Assembly: GCF_009208565.1 (NCBI RefSeq)
Contig: NZ_WFLK01000005.1
Coordinates: 62,001-126,000 of the forward strand
DNA: 64,000 nt
Direction: 5' to 3'
From: Janthinobacterium aquaticum
GTDB lineage: Bacteria; Pseudomonadota; Gammaproteobacteria; Burkholderiales; Burkholderiaceae_D
The position numbers and the translations under genes are program-made. This document shows, piece after piece, positions 44,026 through 53,092 of this stretch. The notes beneath the pieces were generated by a model, which was given only the letters and a program-made list of their open reading frames with translations, was not told the DNA's origin and did no database searches. Position 1 is the stretch's first letter. The number at the start of each line of letters is the position of its first letter.

Positions 44026-45507
44026 TCATCCCAGCGCCAGCGTATGTCCATCGGCAACGCGTACGATGGACGGCTTGCCCATGCCGCGCCGGATCTCGCC
44101 TATGTCCTGTCCGGCTGCGTCGATAATGCGCAGGCTTTTGAACGGTTTGAGCAGCACCTGGCGCGGCAGGCCATCGACCAGCAGCCGGTAACGCGTGCTG
44201 CGCGTGCCGAGCAGGCCAAACACCACCAGCGCCAACAACAACGCCAGGATGGCGCCAACCATCAACAGCACCGGCAGCAGCGGATACTGTATGCGCACCA
44301 GCAGCGGGATGGTTGCCTGCGAGGCGCGTACGCTGTCCGGCGGCGTAAACACTTCAGAGATCGGATCGCCGGGAAACAGGTCCTGCAATTCGGCGGCAAA
44401 GCTGGCAGACAGGGCCAGGCGCTGCTCCGACAGGCCCAGCGTGGCTTTCATCGGCAGCAGCACCTGCTTGCCCATCGCGCCCAGCGCCTGCGCCGACCAA
44501 GCCGACGGAATCTGCGCCATCGGCAAGTCAAAGCGCACTTCAACCTTCTGGCTGGCGCCTGGCTGCAAGGCGCTGATCGAGGCCGGGCTCACTTGCAGCG
44601 GCGCGGCCTGGCCGGCCAGCGCCGCGTGCACCGTGGCGTGCTCGATTACATACGGAAAAAACATGTTTTGCAGCGATGCCTGCAGCACCACGCTGGGCAC
44701 CAGGCTGGCCGCTTCCACATCAAGCACGACGGTGCGTCCGTCGCCGCCCAGGCTGGCATGCACATTGGCGCTGTTCTTGACCGCCTGCGGCACGATGCGC
44801 ACGGCATCCTGGTCGACCGGTTTGAGCCGCGCCGGCGCGCGCGTCAGCACCTGCGACAGGCGTCCTTCGGCCTGGATGCGGCTCAAGGCGTCGGCAGCGC
44901 TCTGGCCATACGCCAGCGCATACACCATCAGCCCCTTGGCGCTGTAGAGCTTGCCCTGAACCGGCATACGCAATGGAAACACCAGTGTCTTGGTAATCGA
45001 CGGCTCCAGATGCAGCAGGCGATAAAAGTCGCGATTGCGCTCGGCGGTCTGGCTGTCGTTGTTGGGACTGTTCCTGTTATTGGTAAAAATCCAGATAATG
45101 CCGGGCGCCGAGCGGAACGGGCCGGTAATGGTCTTGGTGACCGCTTCCTGGAAGTCGGTGTCGGCCAGCGCACCGCTGCTGTTCTTGCGCGCCAGGCCCA
45201 GCGGCGCCAGTTGCGTGCTGATCGCGGCCGCACCACGCCCTTGTCCGAGCAACGATGGCGACACATGGCTGCCGCTACTCTGGCTGAACGCCAGCAGGTA
45301 CACGGTGTCGTCAGGCGTGCTTGCGGCCTGCGCGACGGCGCCGACCAGCGCCTTCAGCTGCGACTGCTGGTCTGCATAGAATGGTTCCATCCAGCCAGAA
45401 TTTTGCACCAGGAACGCTTGCTGTATGCCTGCGGCCTGCAGCGGCAGGCAGGCGGCGAGCGCCGTGATGACGCCCAGCAGGCGCACAATATGCGCGATCA
45501 GTTTCAT
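44026..45507 (-). CDS. Secreted, membrane-anchored protein, possibly vWA-like
   Basis: 493 residues from the ATG at 45507, which overlaps the stop of the preceding gene (ATGA). A signal peptide (cleavage near LQAAG, about 26) leads into a domain beginning AFLVQNSGWMEPFYADQQSQ, which resembles a vWA metal-site strand, with GIIWIFTNNRNSPNN further on. A beta-sandwich-like middle part follows. Then one helix (LLPVLLMVGAILALLLALVV, about 410-430) and a cytoplasmic tail of about 65 residues (YRLLVDGLPRQVLLKPFKSL). Bulk is periplasmic. It could link envelope events to the cytoplasmic tubulin-like protein. Confidence 0.72.
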   Translation of the reverse strand: MKLIAHIVRLLGVITALAACLPLQAAGIQQAFLVQNSGWMEPFYADQQSQLKALVGAVAQAASTPDDTVYLLAFSQSSGSHVSPSLLGQGRGAAAISTQLAPLGLARKNSSGALADTDFQEAVTKTITGPFRSAPGIIWIFTNNRNSPNNDSQTAERNRDFYRLLHLEPSITKTLVFPLRMPVQGKLYSAKGLMVYALAYGQSAADALSRIQAEGRLSQVLTRAPARLKPVDQDAVRIVPQAVKNSANVHASLGGDGRTVVLDVEAASLVPSVVLQASLQNMFFPYVIEHATVHAALAGQAAPLQVSPASISALQPGASQKVEVRFDLPMAQIPSAWSAQALGAMGKQVLLPMKATLGLSEQRLALSASFAAELQDLFPGDPISEVFTPPDSVRASQATIPLLVRIQYPLLPVLLMVGAILALLLALVVFGLLGTRSTRYRLLVDGLPRQVLLKPFKSLRIIDAAGQDIGEIRRGMGKPSIVRVADGHTLALG

Positions 45508-46994
45508 GCTTGCAATTTCCAGCCATCGATACGACCAAGCAGGGGATGGCAGGCCCACAACATCCCCTGGTGCGCGAACAGCCGCATGCGCCACGGTTCG
45601 ACGACCGCAAAAGTATGGAATGGCAATTCACGCAGGCTGTCGTCCTGCAGCAGTTGTGCATGCATGCGTTCCCTGGAGTTCAGTACGCCATCGAGGCTGA
45701 TGCGGGTATCGAAGCGCACGCCCAGCACGCTGTTGCCCGTTTCCAGCACCGGCATCACCGATTTGCTGCTGCCGCTGTCGTCGCCCTGCTCCGGCTCCTG
45801 CCACGGTGCGCTCTTGAGCTTGGTAGAAAACCGGTAGTTGATGCTGCCCGAACAAAGCCGTGGCTCCATCGCTTCGGCCGTTTCATCGAGCGTACCGAGC
45901 CGCAGGTACAGGTAGCGGTCGGCGCCCGCGTCAAAGCATAATTGCCACAGATCGCCATTGAGCGACAGGTACGGGCAGCCGAAATCGAATTGCGGCACGA
46001 TTCCGGCCGGCCACTGCGTCCAGGAGGCCGCCATGCTGCCATCCTGGCGCTGCTGCAGGCGCAACTGGCCATGCTCGCAAGGCCAGAACACGTTGCGGCC
46101 ATAGGCCACCGGTGCGCTGACGCGGCCGGGCACGATGGCGCCGTCGAGGCGCACTTCGTCACCGGCCTGGTGTTGCAAATCAAGATTGAGAAACCGGATA
46201 GCGCCACCGGCATCCTGCAACGGCGCCCACAAGCGTCCCTGAAACCAGATCGGCGCCGCCACCGAAGGCGCATCGCCGAAGTGCTCGACCCGGTAGGTCA
46301 ATGCGGTGATATCGGGCGTGATACAGGCCAGGCCATGATCGCTGGGCACGTACAGGCGGCTGTTCCAGTCGATCGCCATTTCGGCGCGCCAGGCCGTTTC
46401 ATCGAGCTGGCATTCGGACAGCAGGCCGCCTGCCGACGACTCGAGCGCCAGCCAGTGCTGCGAGCCGGGCATCCAGCCATACAGTGCGCCCTTGCGTGCG
46501 TCCAGCGCCAGCAGCGCCGCAGCCGTAGTGCCAAAGCGGGCTGAAAAAAACGCATGCTCTCCTGGCGGCGGAGCCGGCAGCGTAGCGTCCGGATCGATAT
46601 GGATCGACGCATCGGCCGCCTCACCGGGCGCGCTGCCGCGCGCCAGCTTGAGCACCTGGCCGGTCTGGCGCAGGCCGGTGGCACCCGGCAAGGCGCTGCT
46701 GTTGATCGGGCGCGCGCCAAACGGCGGCACCCAGGCGCCAGCCTGGCCACTCTGTGGCGCCGCCTGCAAGGCGTCGCCATTAAAAGGGCTGAACTTGAAT
46801 TCGGGCGGAAATTGCAGACTGGCCTCACCAGGCAGACGCTTGGTACGCATCAGCTGGCTGATATCCTCGCTGCTCAGGCGCGGCGATACTGGCGCGCCGG
46901 CCGCACTGCGCTGTAGCAACATGCCGCATTGTGCTTCGTCGGCAATCCAGGCGCCCGATTGCAGCTGCCATTCTCCCGTGGTTTTATGATCCAT
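45504..46994 (-). CDS. Cytoplasmic protein with propeller-like repeats
   Basis: 496 residues from the ATG at 46994. No signal peptide. The sequence has repeating strand patterns with aromatic ends (LYGWMPGSQHWLAL, RLYVPSDHGLACITPD, GRLWAPLQDAGGAIRFLNLD, GRNVFWPCEHGQLRLQ, GDLWQLCFDAGADRYLYLRL), which suggests a beta-propeller. No family recognised. First gene of the operon; its stop overlaps the start of the secreted-protein gene. Confidence 0.65.
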   Translation of the reverse strand: MDHKTTGEWQLQSGAWIADEAQCGMLLQRSAAGAPVSPRLSSEDISQLMRTKRLPGEASLQFPPEFKFSPFNGDALQAAPQSGQAGAWVPPFGARPINSSALPGATGLRQTGQVLKLARGSAPGEAADASIHIDPDATLPAPPPGEHAFFSARFGTTAAALLALDARKGALYGWMPGSQHWLALESSAGGLLSECQLDETAWRAEMAIDWNSRLYVPSDHGLACITPDITALTYRVEHFGDAPSVAAPIWFQGRLWAPLQDAGGAIRFLNLDLQHQAGDEVRLDGAIVPGRVSAPVAYGRNVFWPCEHGQLRLQQRQDGSMAASWTQWPAGIVPQFDFGCPYLSLNGDLWQLCFDAGADRYLYLRLGTLDETAEAMEPRLCSGSINYRFSTKLKSAPWQEPEQGDDSGSSKSVMPVLETGNSVLGVRFDTRISLDGVLNSRERMHAQLLQDDSLRELPFHTFAVVEPWRMRLFAHQGMLWACHPLLGRIDGWKLQA

Positions 46995-47203
46995 TGATTT
47001 CTTCTGTCGCAAACGATGACCGCCATGGGATGTGGCGTAAATGGCAAGGCGGCACTACGCGCTGCGGCTGATGCGCAATCAGCTTCGGCAGGTTGTTCAT
47101 AGTAACGCCTTTTTATCCTTGTGGAAACATTGGCAGGCTGACCCGATGCCGGCAACACCCGACATGATAGTATAAACGCAAGGCGCAAGCGTGCGCCATG
47201 GCC

Positions 47204-47680
47204 TTATTGACCACGCACCTTGTTGAGCAGCTTGGTGGTCGAGCGGTCATGCGCGAAGTCGATGGCCACCGCCTGGCCGCCATACGCCAGCACGGCCTGG
47301 CCTTCGGGTATGGCCGCCATGTCGTAGTCGCCGCCCTTGACATAGATTTCGGGACGGACTTCCTGCACCACTTCAAGCGCGCTGTCTTCATCAAACGCCA
47401 CCACCAGGCTGACCGATTCAAGTGCAGCCAGCACGGCCATGCGGTCATCGCAGCTGTTCAGAGGCCGGTCGTCGCCCTTGCCCAGGCGCTTGACGGACGC
47501 ATCGGTATTGGCCGCCACCACCAGCGAGGCGCCCAGCGCGCGCGCCTGCGCCAGGTAGGTCACATGGCCGCGGTGCAGGATATCGAACACGCCGTTGGTG
47601 ACCACCACCGGCTTGGGCAAGGCCGCGACGCGCGCCTGCAATTGCGCGCGGCTGCATAATTTGGTTTCAAAGTCTGGCAT
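47204..47680 (-). CDS. rfaE2: D-glycero-beta-D-manno-heptose 1-phosphate adenylyltransferase
   Basis: 158 residues, the nucleotidyltransferase half of HldE as a separate protein. Motif GVFDILHRGHVTYLAQARAL (HxGH-type) binds ATP; the DDRMAVLAALESV segment and VKGGDYD are family marks. It activates heptose for lipopolysaccharide core. No kinase half is adjacent. Confidence 0.93.
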   Translation of the reverse strand: MPDFETKLCSRAQLQARVAALPKPVVVTNGVFDILHRGHVTYLAQARALGASLVVAANTDASVKRLGKGDDRPLNSCDDRMAVLAALESVSLVVAFDEDSALEVVQEVRPEIYVKGGDYDMAAIPEGQAVLAYGGQAVAIDFAHDRSTTKLLNKVRGQ

Positions 47681-47855
47681 GGCTGTCCGTTTTGCTCAAG
47701 TTGCGTAAGTCGGTAGGCAGGCGACCGTTCAGGCGCCGCCACGAGCGCCTATTATAGAGGGCGATCCTCTACAATAGACCAACGGCGCGACAGTTGGCCA
47801 GGCGCGCACTCCTTCATGCATTGCAAGCGGACACTAGCTGTGTTTCAATCAAACT

Positions 47856-48791
47856 ATGACACTGACTGAACTGAAATATATCGTGGCCGTTGCGCGCGCC
47901 AAACACTTCGGCCACGCGGCTGAAGCGTGCTTCGTGGCCCAGCCTACGCTGTCAGTGGCGATCAAGAAGCTCGAAGACGAACTGGGCGTGGTGCTGTTCG
48001 AACGCGGCGGCGCGGAAATTTCCGTCACGCCGCTGGGCGCGCAGATCATTGCCCAGGCCGAACGGGTGCTGGAACAGACGGCCGCCATCAAGGAGCTGGC
48101 CAAGCAGAACAAGGACCCGCTGGCCGGGCCGTTGCGCCTGGGCGTGATCTACACCATCGGCCCCTACCTGCTGCCGCCGCTGGTCAGGGCCATGATCGAC
48201 CAGGTGCCGCAGATGCCCTTGCTGCTGCAGGAAAACTTTACCGTCAAGCTGCTCGAACTGCTGCGCCAGGGCGAACTCGATGTGGCCATCATGGCGCTGC
48301 CGCTGCCCGAGCACGGCATGGCGGTGCAGACGCTGTACGACGAAGACTTCGTGGTGGCCATGCCGCGCCACCACCCCTGGGCGGCGCGCAAGCAGATCGC
48401 CGCGCAGGATTTGAAATCGGAAACCATGCTGCTGCTTGGCAATGGGCATTGCTTCCGCGACCAGGTGCTTGAAGTGTGTCCCGAAATGGCGCGTTTTTCC
48501 TCGCCCGGCAACGGCATGCAGCGCACGTTTGAAGGCTCGTCACTGGAAACCATCCGCCATATGGTGGCCAGCGGCATCGGCCTGACCGTGCTGCCGCGCG
48601 CCTCGGTGCCCGATATGAACGCTGCCGACGGCATGCTGGCCTACCGGCCGTTTGAAGACCCGGCGCCGTCGCGCCGCGTCGTCATGCTGTGGCGCAAGAG
48701 CTTTACGCGCAAGGCCGCCATCGACGCGCTGTGCGCGGCCATTGCCAGCTGCAAGCTACCCGGTGTCGGCACCTACTACCCCGAAGATTGA
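47856..48791 (+). CDS. oxyR: Hydrogen peroxide sensor-regulator OxyR
   Basis: 311 residues, LysR family: helix-turn-helix (KHFGHAAEACFVAQPTLSVA) and an effector domain with the redox cysteines at exactly Cys199 and Cys208 (GNGHCFRDQVLEVC), the same numbers as in E. coli OxyR. Oxidation to a disulfide activates antioxidant genes. It is followed after 81 bases by ubiA. Confidence 0.96.
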   Translation: MTLTELKYIVAVARAKHFGHAAEACFVAQPTLSVAIKKLEDELGVVLFERGGAEISVTPLGAQIIAQAERVLEQTAAIKELAKQNKDPLAGPLRLGVIYTIGPYLLPPLVRAMIDQVPQMPLLLQENFTVKLLELLRQGELDVAIMALPLPEHGMAVQTLYDEDFVVAMPRHHPWAARKQIAAQDLKSETMLLLGNGHCFRDQVLEVCPEMARFSSPGNGMQRTFEGSSLETIRHMVASGIGLTVLPRASVPDMNAADGMLAYRPFEDPAPSRRVVMLWRKSFTRKAAIDALCAAIASCKLPGVGTYYPED

Positions 48792-48872
48792 AGCGCGGCA
48801 TGCCCGCCGGATAGTTCATTTGCAGACTATTTGCGATAATCGGTATTTCTCTTCAACAAGATTGAGTCTTCC

Positions 48873-49727
48873 ATGAACAAGCTGGCGCTGTATTTCCGCC
48901 TGATCCGGCTCGACAAGCCGATCGGCACCGTATTGCTGTTGTGGCCGACCCTGTGTGCGCTGTGGCTGGCGCAGCAGGGCGTGCCCGACTGGCGCATGCT
49001 GGTCATCTTTATTCTCGGCACCTTTCTGATGCGTTCGGCCGGCTGCGCCATCAACGACTACGCCGACCAGGATATCGACAAGTTCGTCAAGCGCACCGTC
49101 GACCGGCCGATTACCAGCGGCAAGATCAGCGGCAAGGAAGCGCTGGCCGTGGCCGGCGTGCTGACGGTGCTGGCTTTTTTGCTGATCATTCCGCTCAACA
49201 CCCTGACCAAACAGCTGTCGGTGGCAGCCGTGATCATTGCCGGCACCTATCCCTACTTCAAGCGTTTCTTTGCCATTCCGCAGGCTTATCTGGGCATCGC
49301 CTTCGGCTTCGGCATCCCGATGGGCTTTGCCGCCATTACGGGTACGGTGCCGGTGGTGGCCTGGCTGCTATTGCTGGGCAATGTGTTCTGGGCGGTGGCC
49401 TACGATACCGAATATGCGATGGTTGACCGCGACGACGATCTCAAGCTCGGCATCAAGACGTCGGCGATCACTTTCGGGCGTTATGACGTGGCCATTATTA
49501 TGCTGTGCTACGCGCTGTTTTTGCTGCTGTGGCTGGTCTGCGGCTGGCAGCTGGGCCTGCGTTACTGGTACGTGGCAGGCCTGATCGTTGCTGCTGGGTG
49601 CGCCATCTATCATTACACGCTGATCCGCGCACGCGAACGGATGCCTTGTTTTGCTGCATTCCGGCATAATAACTGGCTAGGAGCAGCGGTTTTTGCCGGC
49701 GTGGTATTGGATTTTGCGTTCCGATAG
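48873..49727 (+). CDS. ubiA: 4-hydroxybenzoate polyprenyltransferase UbiA
   Basis: 284 residues, eight or nine helices. Aspartate-rich motifs [19 protein letters not shown] and [19 protein letters not shown] bind the Mg-prenyl-diphosphate. It commits 4-hydroxybenzoate to ubiquinone synthesis, feeding the respiratory chain that includes the oxidase of this window. Confidence 0.96.
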   Translation: MNKLALYFRLIRLDKPIGTVLLLWPTLCALWLAQQGVPDWRMLVIFILGTFLMRSAGCAINDYADQDIDKFVKRTVDRPITSGKISGKEALAVAGVLTVLAFLLIIPLNTLTKQLSVAAVIIAGTYPYFKRFFAIPQAYLGIAFGFGIPMGFAAITGTVPVVAWLLLLGNVFWAVAYDTEYAMVDRDDDLKLGIKTSAITFGRYDVAIIMLCYALFLLLWLVCGWQLGLRYWYVAGLIVAAGCAIYHYTLIRARERMPCFAAFRHNNWLGAAVFAGVVLDFAFR

Positions 49728-49821
49728 GATGCAGATAGCCGTTGATGCGGCACAACACCGGCCGGGCGCTGTTGCTTACACTGGGTATTTCACTGTGCTG
49801 TTCTAATCGATGAGGTAATAC

Positions 49822-50175
49822 ATGAGCTCGACACAAGCAAGCAAAACCGGCGATACCATCGTGGCAGAAGCCGACAAGGCCCGCGAAAAACTGATGGGTG
49901 ACCTGAAAGGCGTGATCGACGAAGCCGAAGGCTGGCTTGACGACGCTGGCGGCCAGACCAGCGAAAACGTGCGCGCCGTCAAGGAAAAATTCATCGCTGC
50001 CGTGTCTACCGCGAAAAAAGACCTGATCAAGCTGGAAGAAGACCTGGTCGACCGCACCAAGAAGGCGGCCAAGGTCACCGACGAGTATGTGCAGGATAAT
50101 CCCTGGAAAGCCGTTGGCGCGGGCGCCGTGATCGGCGTGCTGTTTGGTCTGCTGCTCGCCTCCTCGCGACGCTAA
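49822..50175 (+). CDS. DUF883 (ElaB/YqjD-type) ribosome/membrane-associated protein
   Basis: 117 residues: a long amphipathic alpha-helical region with Lys/Glu repeats, then DNPWKAVGAGAVIGVLFGLL, the family's C-terminal membrane anchor. GAGGT lies upstream of the ATG. In enterobacteria YqjD binds stationary-phase ribosomes at the membrane. Head of a three-gene YqjD-YqjE-YqjK-like set. Confidence 0.9.
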   Translation: MSSTQASKTGDTIVAEADKAREKLMGDLKGVIDEAEGWLDDAGGQTSENVRAVKEKFIAAVSTAKKDLIKLEEDLVDRTKKAAKVTDEYVQDNPWKAVGAGAVIGVLFGLLLASSRR

Positions 50176-50229
50176 CTCCGCCCGACCGCAGGCAGCGCAC
50201 GCTGCCTGCAATCACTTGAAAGGCAGCTC

Positions 50230-50616
50230 ATGGCTATCATTCAACATGCTGCCCAGGTCGCATCGACCCTGGCCGCCATCGTCCAGACCCGCCTGAAGCT
50301 GGCGGCAGTGGAGATGGAAGAAGAGTCGCTGCGCTATCTTACCTATCTCGGCCTGGCCATGCTGGCCCTGCTGCTGCTGTTTGTCGGCCTGGTGCTGCTG
50401 GTGTTCCTGATTATTGTGCTGTTCTGGGATACGCACCGCATTGCCGCCATTGCGATTACCTCGACCGCCTTTATCGTTGCCGCCATCGGCACCCTGGTGG
50501 GCGTGCGCGCCAGCTTTCGCAACAAGCCCAAGCTGCTGTCATTCACCATGAACGAGCTGAGCAAGGATCTCGACAGCCTGCAGCATGTCGTTCACCGCAC
50601 ACCGGAGCAGCCATGA
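50230..50616 (+). CDS. Phage holin-like membrane protein (YqjE family)
   Basis: 128 residues with two adjacent helices (YLGLAMLALLLLFVGLVLLV and IAAIAITSTAFIVAAIGTLV) and short charged ends. It follows the DUF883 gene and overlaps the next gene by ATGA. Role unknown, presumably membrane organisation with its neighbours. Confidence 0.85.
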   Translation: MAIIQHAAQVASTLAAIVQTRLKLAAVEMEEESLRYLTYLGLAMLALLLLFVGLVLLVFLIIVLFWDTHRIAAIAITSTAFIVAAIGTLVGVRASFRNKPKLLSFTMNELSKDLDSLQHVVHRTPEQP

Positions 50617-50969
50617 CCACGCACCCGACCAAACTGGCGGCCGTACGCGAAGCCGCGACCCCGGCGCAGCGGCGCGACGCGCTGCTGGCCGAATGCGCAT
50701 TGCAGCGCAGCGCGCTGGGCGTGGAAACGCGCCAGCTGCTCGAACCGATCAGCGGCGGCAAGCTGCGCCAGAATCTGATGGCGCGCCTGAAAGTGCCCCT
50801 GATTGCCGGCGCCGCCGTGCTGGGCGTGATGCTGCTGCGCCCGCGACGCACCTTCCCGCTGCTGCTCAAGGCCAGCGCCCTGCTGCGCCATGGCCGGCAC
50901 GCGATGCCGCTGATACGCACCCTGCTGCAGCGCATGGACAAGCACCGGCAGGTGCCGCCAGCAAAATAA
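50613..50969 (+). CDS. Small basic protein of the YqjD-YqjE set
   Basis: 118 residues. Basic and helical, with a hydrophobic stretch IAGAAVLGVMLLRPRRTFPL in the middle. Coupled by ATGA to the YqjE-like gene, in the place of YqjK. No independent domain recognised. Confidence 0.7.
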   Translation: MTTHPTKLAAVREAATPAQRRDALLAECALQRSALGVETRQLLEPISGGKLRQNLMARLKVPLIAGAAVLGVMLLRPRRTFPLLLKASALLRHGRHAMPLIRTLLQRMDKHRQVPPAK

Positions 50970-51058
50970 ATTTTTTTTGCTGCATCCAAACGCCGTCCCC
51001 GTGGGTAGTACCGGTAACAGCCAGCCGGCTGCGATGCTACCCACCTGAGGAGACTGCC

Positions 51059-51604
51059 ATGCAACGCCCTGCCATCACCGCCACCATCCTGTGTTCCTCC
51101 CTGCTGCTGGCCGCTTGTGCGCCCATGCCGATGAACACCCCCTATTCCCAGGACGCCCTGGCCGACGCGGTCAAGGTGCCGGCCGGCCACAAGGTGACCA
51201 TGCAAACCGTGGGCGTGGGCAAGATCGTCTACGAATGCAAGGCCAAAAAAGACATGAGCGGTCACGAATGGGTGTTTGGCGGCCCTGACGCGGTACTCAA
51301 TGACCGCGGCGGCATGCAGGTCGGCACCTATGTCGGCCCACCTGCCACCTGGGCCAGCCGCGACGGTTCGGCCGTCACTGCCACGCAAGTGGCCGTGGCG
51401 CCAGCGGGCGCCGGCAATATCCCCAGCCAGCTGGTCAAAGCCAATCCGGCCACCGGCAGCGGCGCCATGCAGGGCGTGACCTATATCCAGCGCGTGGCCA
51501 CCCGTGGCGGCGTGGCGCCGTCGGCAACCTGCAGCGCAGAGAACCTGGGCGCGAAGCAATGGGTGTCCTACCAGGCCGATTATATTTTCTGGAAAGCAGC
51601 CTGA
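51059..51604 (+). CDS. DUF3455 lipoprotein
   Basis: 181 residues from the ATG at 51059, with GAGGAG 7-8 bases upstream. Lipobox LLAAC (Cys about 20). The family motif runs through VPAGHKVTMQTVGVGKIVYE, CKAKKDMSGHEWVFGGPDA, and GTYVGPPATWASRDGSAVTA. An exported protein of unknown function, single-gene unit. Confidence 0.88.
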   Translation: MQRPAITATILCSSLLLAACAPMPMNTPYSQDALADAVKVPAGHKVTMQTVGVGKIVYECKAKKDMSGHEWVFGGPDAVLNDRGGMQVGTYVGPPATWASRDGSAVTATQVAVAPAGAGNIPSQLVKANPATGSGAMQGVTYIQRVATRGGVAPSATCSAENLGAKQWVSYQADYIFWKAA

Positions 51605-51696
51605 GCTTTTTTCATGACGGATGGCAAGAGTGCGCTTTTTCTGCCCTATAATCGATTGGAGATTGAAAATTTGCCAACCTGACGATAAGGCCACCC

Positions 51697-52260
51697 TTGC
51701 CTGCGCCAACTGCCACTTTTGACTACGACGCCGCGCTGCGCGCCTGTGCCCGCGGCGACCAGCAGGCGCTGCACGGCCTGTACCAGCAGGAAAGCCGCTA
51801 CCTGCTCGGTGTGGCGCTGCGCATCGTGCGCCAGCGCGCACTGGCCGAAGACGTGCTGCACGACGCTTTCCTCAGCATCTGGCGCCGCGCCGGCAGTTTT
51901 GACGCCACGCGCGGCAGCGGCAAGGGCTGGATCTATGTGGTGGTGCGGCACCAGGCGCTTAACGTGGCGCGTGCCCGCACCCGTGAAGTGGGCGCCGACG
52001 AGGACACCGTGGAAGCGTTGCTGCATGAGCGGCAGGCCGAGGGCGGCGACAGCAGCGACGCGTATGCGCTGCAGGCCGACATGGGCCGGCTGCACGATTG
52101 CCTCGGGCACCTCGACGAGGCCAAGCGCAACTGCATCCTGTATGCGTATGTCGATGGCTGCTCGCACAGCGAAATCGCCCAGCGCCTCAGCTCGCCACTG
52201 GGCACCATCAAGGCATGGGTCAAGCGCGGCCTGGCCAGCTTGCGCCAGTGCCTGGGATGA
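51697..52260 (+). CDS. ECF RNA polymerase sigma factor (SigK-like)
   Basis: 187 residues from a TTG at 51697 (no better ATG in frame; AAGG lies upstream). Region 2 (QRALAEDVLHDAFLSIWRRA) and region 4 (CSHSEIAQRLSSPLGTIKAW, then VKRGLASLRQCLG) are standard. Its stop overlaps the start of the anti-sigma gene (ATGA), so the pair is made together. Confidence 0.93.
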   Translation: MPAPTATFDYDAALRACARGDQQALHGLYQQESRYLLGVALRIVRQRALAEDVLHDAFLSIWRRAGSFDATRGSGKGWIYVVVRHQALNVARARTREVGADEDTVEALLHERQAEGGDSSDAYALQADMGRLHDCLGHLDEAKRNCILYAYVDGCSHSEIAQRLSSPLGTIKAWVKRGLASLRQCLG

Positions 52261-52985
52261 ATATGGATAACAACGACGACGAACTGCAAGAACTGGCCAG
52301 CCAATATGTGCTGGGCACGCTGGAGTCGGCCGAACGCATGCAGGTCGAGCAGCGCCTGGCACGCGAGCCGGCCCTGCGCGAGGCGGTCGACGCGTGGGAA
52401 TTGCGCCTGCTGCCGCTGACAGCGCTGGCGCCGCCAGCCGAGCCGTCTGCACAGCTATGGCCGCGCATCAGCGCCAGCCTGACACCGGCCGCCGTGCGCC
52501 AGGTCGGCGGCTGGCAGGCATGGTGGAACAACCTGGCTTTCTGGCGCGTGTTGGCTGGCGGCGCCGTCGCCTGCACCGCCGTGCTGGCCGTGGTACTGGG
52601 CCTGCAACTGCAATCGCCCACCGGCCCCGGCTACCTGGTGGTACTGGTGGCGCCGCAGGACAAGGCGCCCGGCTGGATCGTGCAGGCCGGCAACCGCAAC
52701 GCGCTGGGTAAACCCAATACCGACCTGGCCCTGATACCGCTGGGGCCAACGGCGGTGCCGGAACAAAAATCGCTGCAGTTCTGGACCAAGGGCAAGGACT
52801 GGAAGGCGCCTGTTTCGCTGGGTCTGGTGCAGGCCGGCCAGAGCCTGAAAGTCAATCTCGACAAACTGCCGCCGATGCAGGCCGACCAGCTGTTCGAGAT
52901 CACACTTGAACCGCAGGCCGGCTCCCCCACGGGCCGGCCGACCGGGCCGATTCTGTATATCGGGCGCGCGGTCAAGGTGATGTAG
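52257..52985 (+). CDS. Anti-sigma factor (RskA-like)
   Basis: 242 residues from the ATG at 52257 (a second ATG at 52263 is possible). An N-terminal zinc-free anti-sigma domain (ELQELASQYVLGTLESAERM), a single helix (VLAGGAVACTAVLAVVLGLQ, about 100-120) and a periplasmic RskA_C-type domain. It holds the sigma factor at the membrane. Its TAG stop is the first codon of a palindromic repeat. Confidence 0.9.
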   Translation: MNMDNNDDELQELASQYVLGTLESAERMQVEQRLAREPALREAVDAWELRLLPLTALAPPAEPSAQLWPRISASLTPAAVRQVGGWQAWWNNLAFWRVLAGGAVACTAVLAVVLGLQLQSPTGPGYLVVLVAPQDKAPGWIVQAGNRNALGKPNTDLALIPLGPTAVPEQKSLQFWTKGKDWKAPVSLGLVQAGQSLKVNLDKLPPMQADQLFEITLEPQAGSPTGRPTGPILYIGRAVKVM

Positions 52986-53092
52986 GTCGGATTAGGCGCG
53001 TAGCGCCGTAATCCGACAACACCGCAAACGCCAACAATATTGTCGGATTACGGCCCCTTTGGGGCCTCGGCGGCCCCGCCTAATCCGACCTA
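52983..53092. repeat. Palindromic dispersed repeat, copy B
   Basis: About 110 bases: TAGGTCGGATTA (52983-52994) at one end and its reverse complement (53081-53092) at the other. Inner GTCGGATTA...TAATCCGAC pairs at 52986-53017 and 53042-53089 give two hairpins. The middle (AACACCGCAAACGCCAACAA) matches copy A but for single bases. The left TAG is the anti-sigma stop and the right CTA is the proC stop on the minus strand, so both genes end in the repeat. Confidence 0.87.

Noticed and set aside
43633-45837. A 734-codon open frame on the plus strand
   Set aside because: It runs antisense across three genes and their gaps and shows no domain; high GC leaves few stops in that frame.
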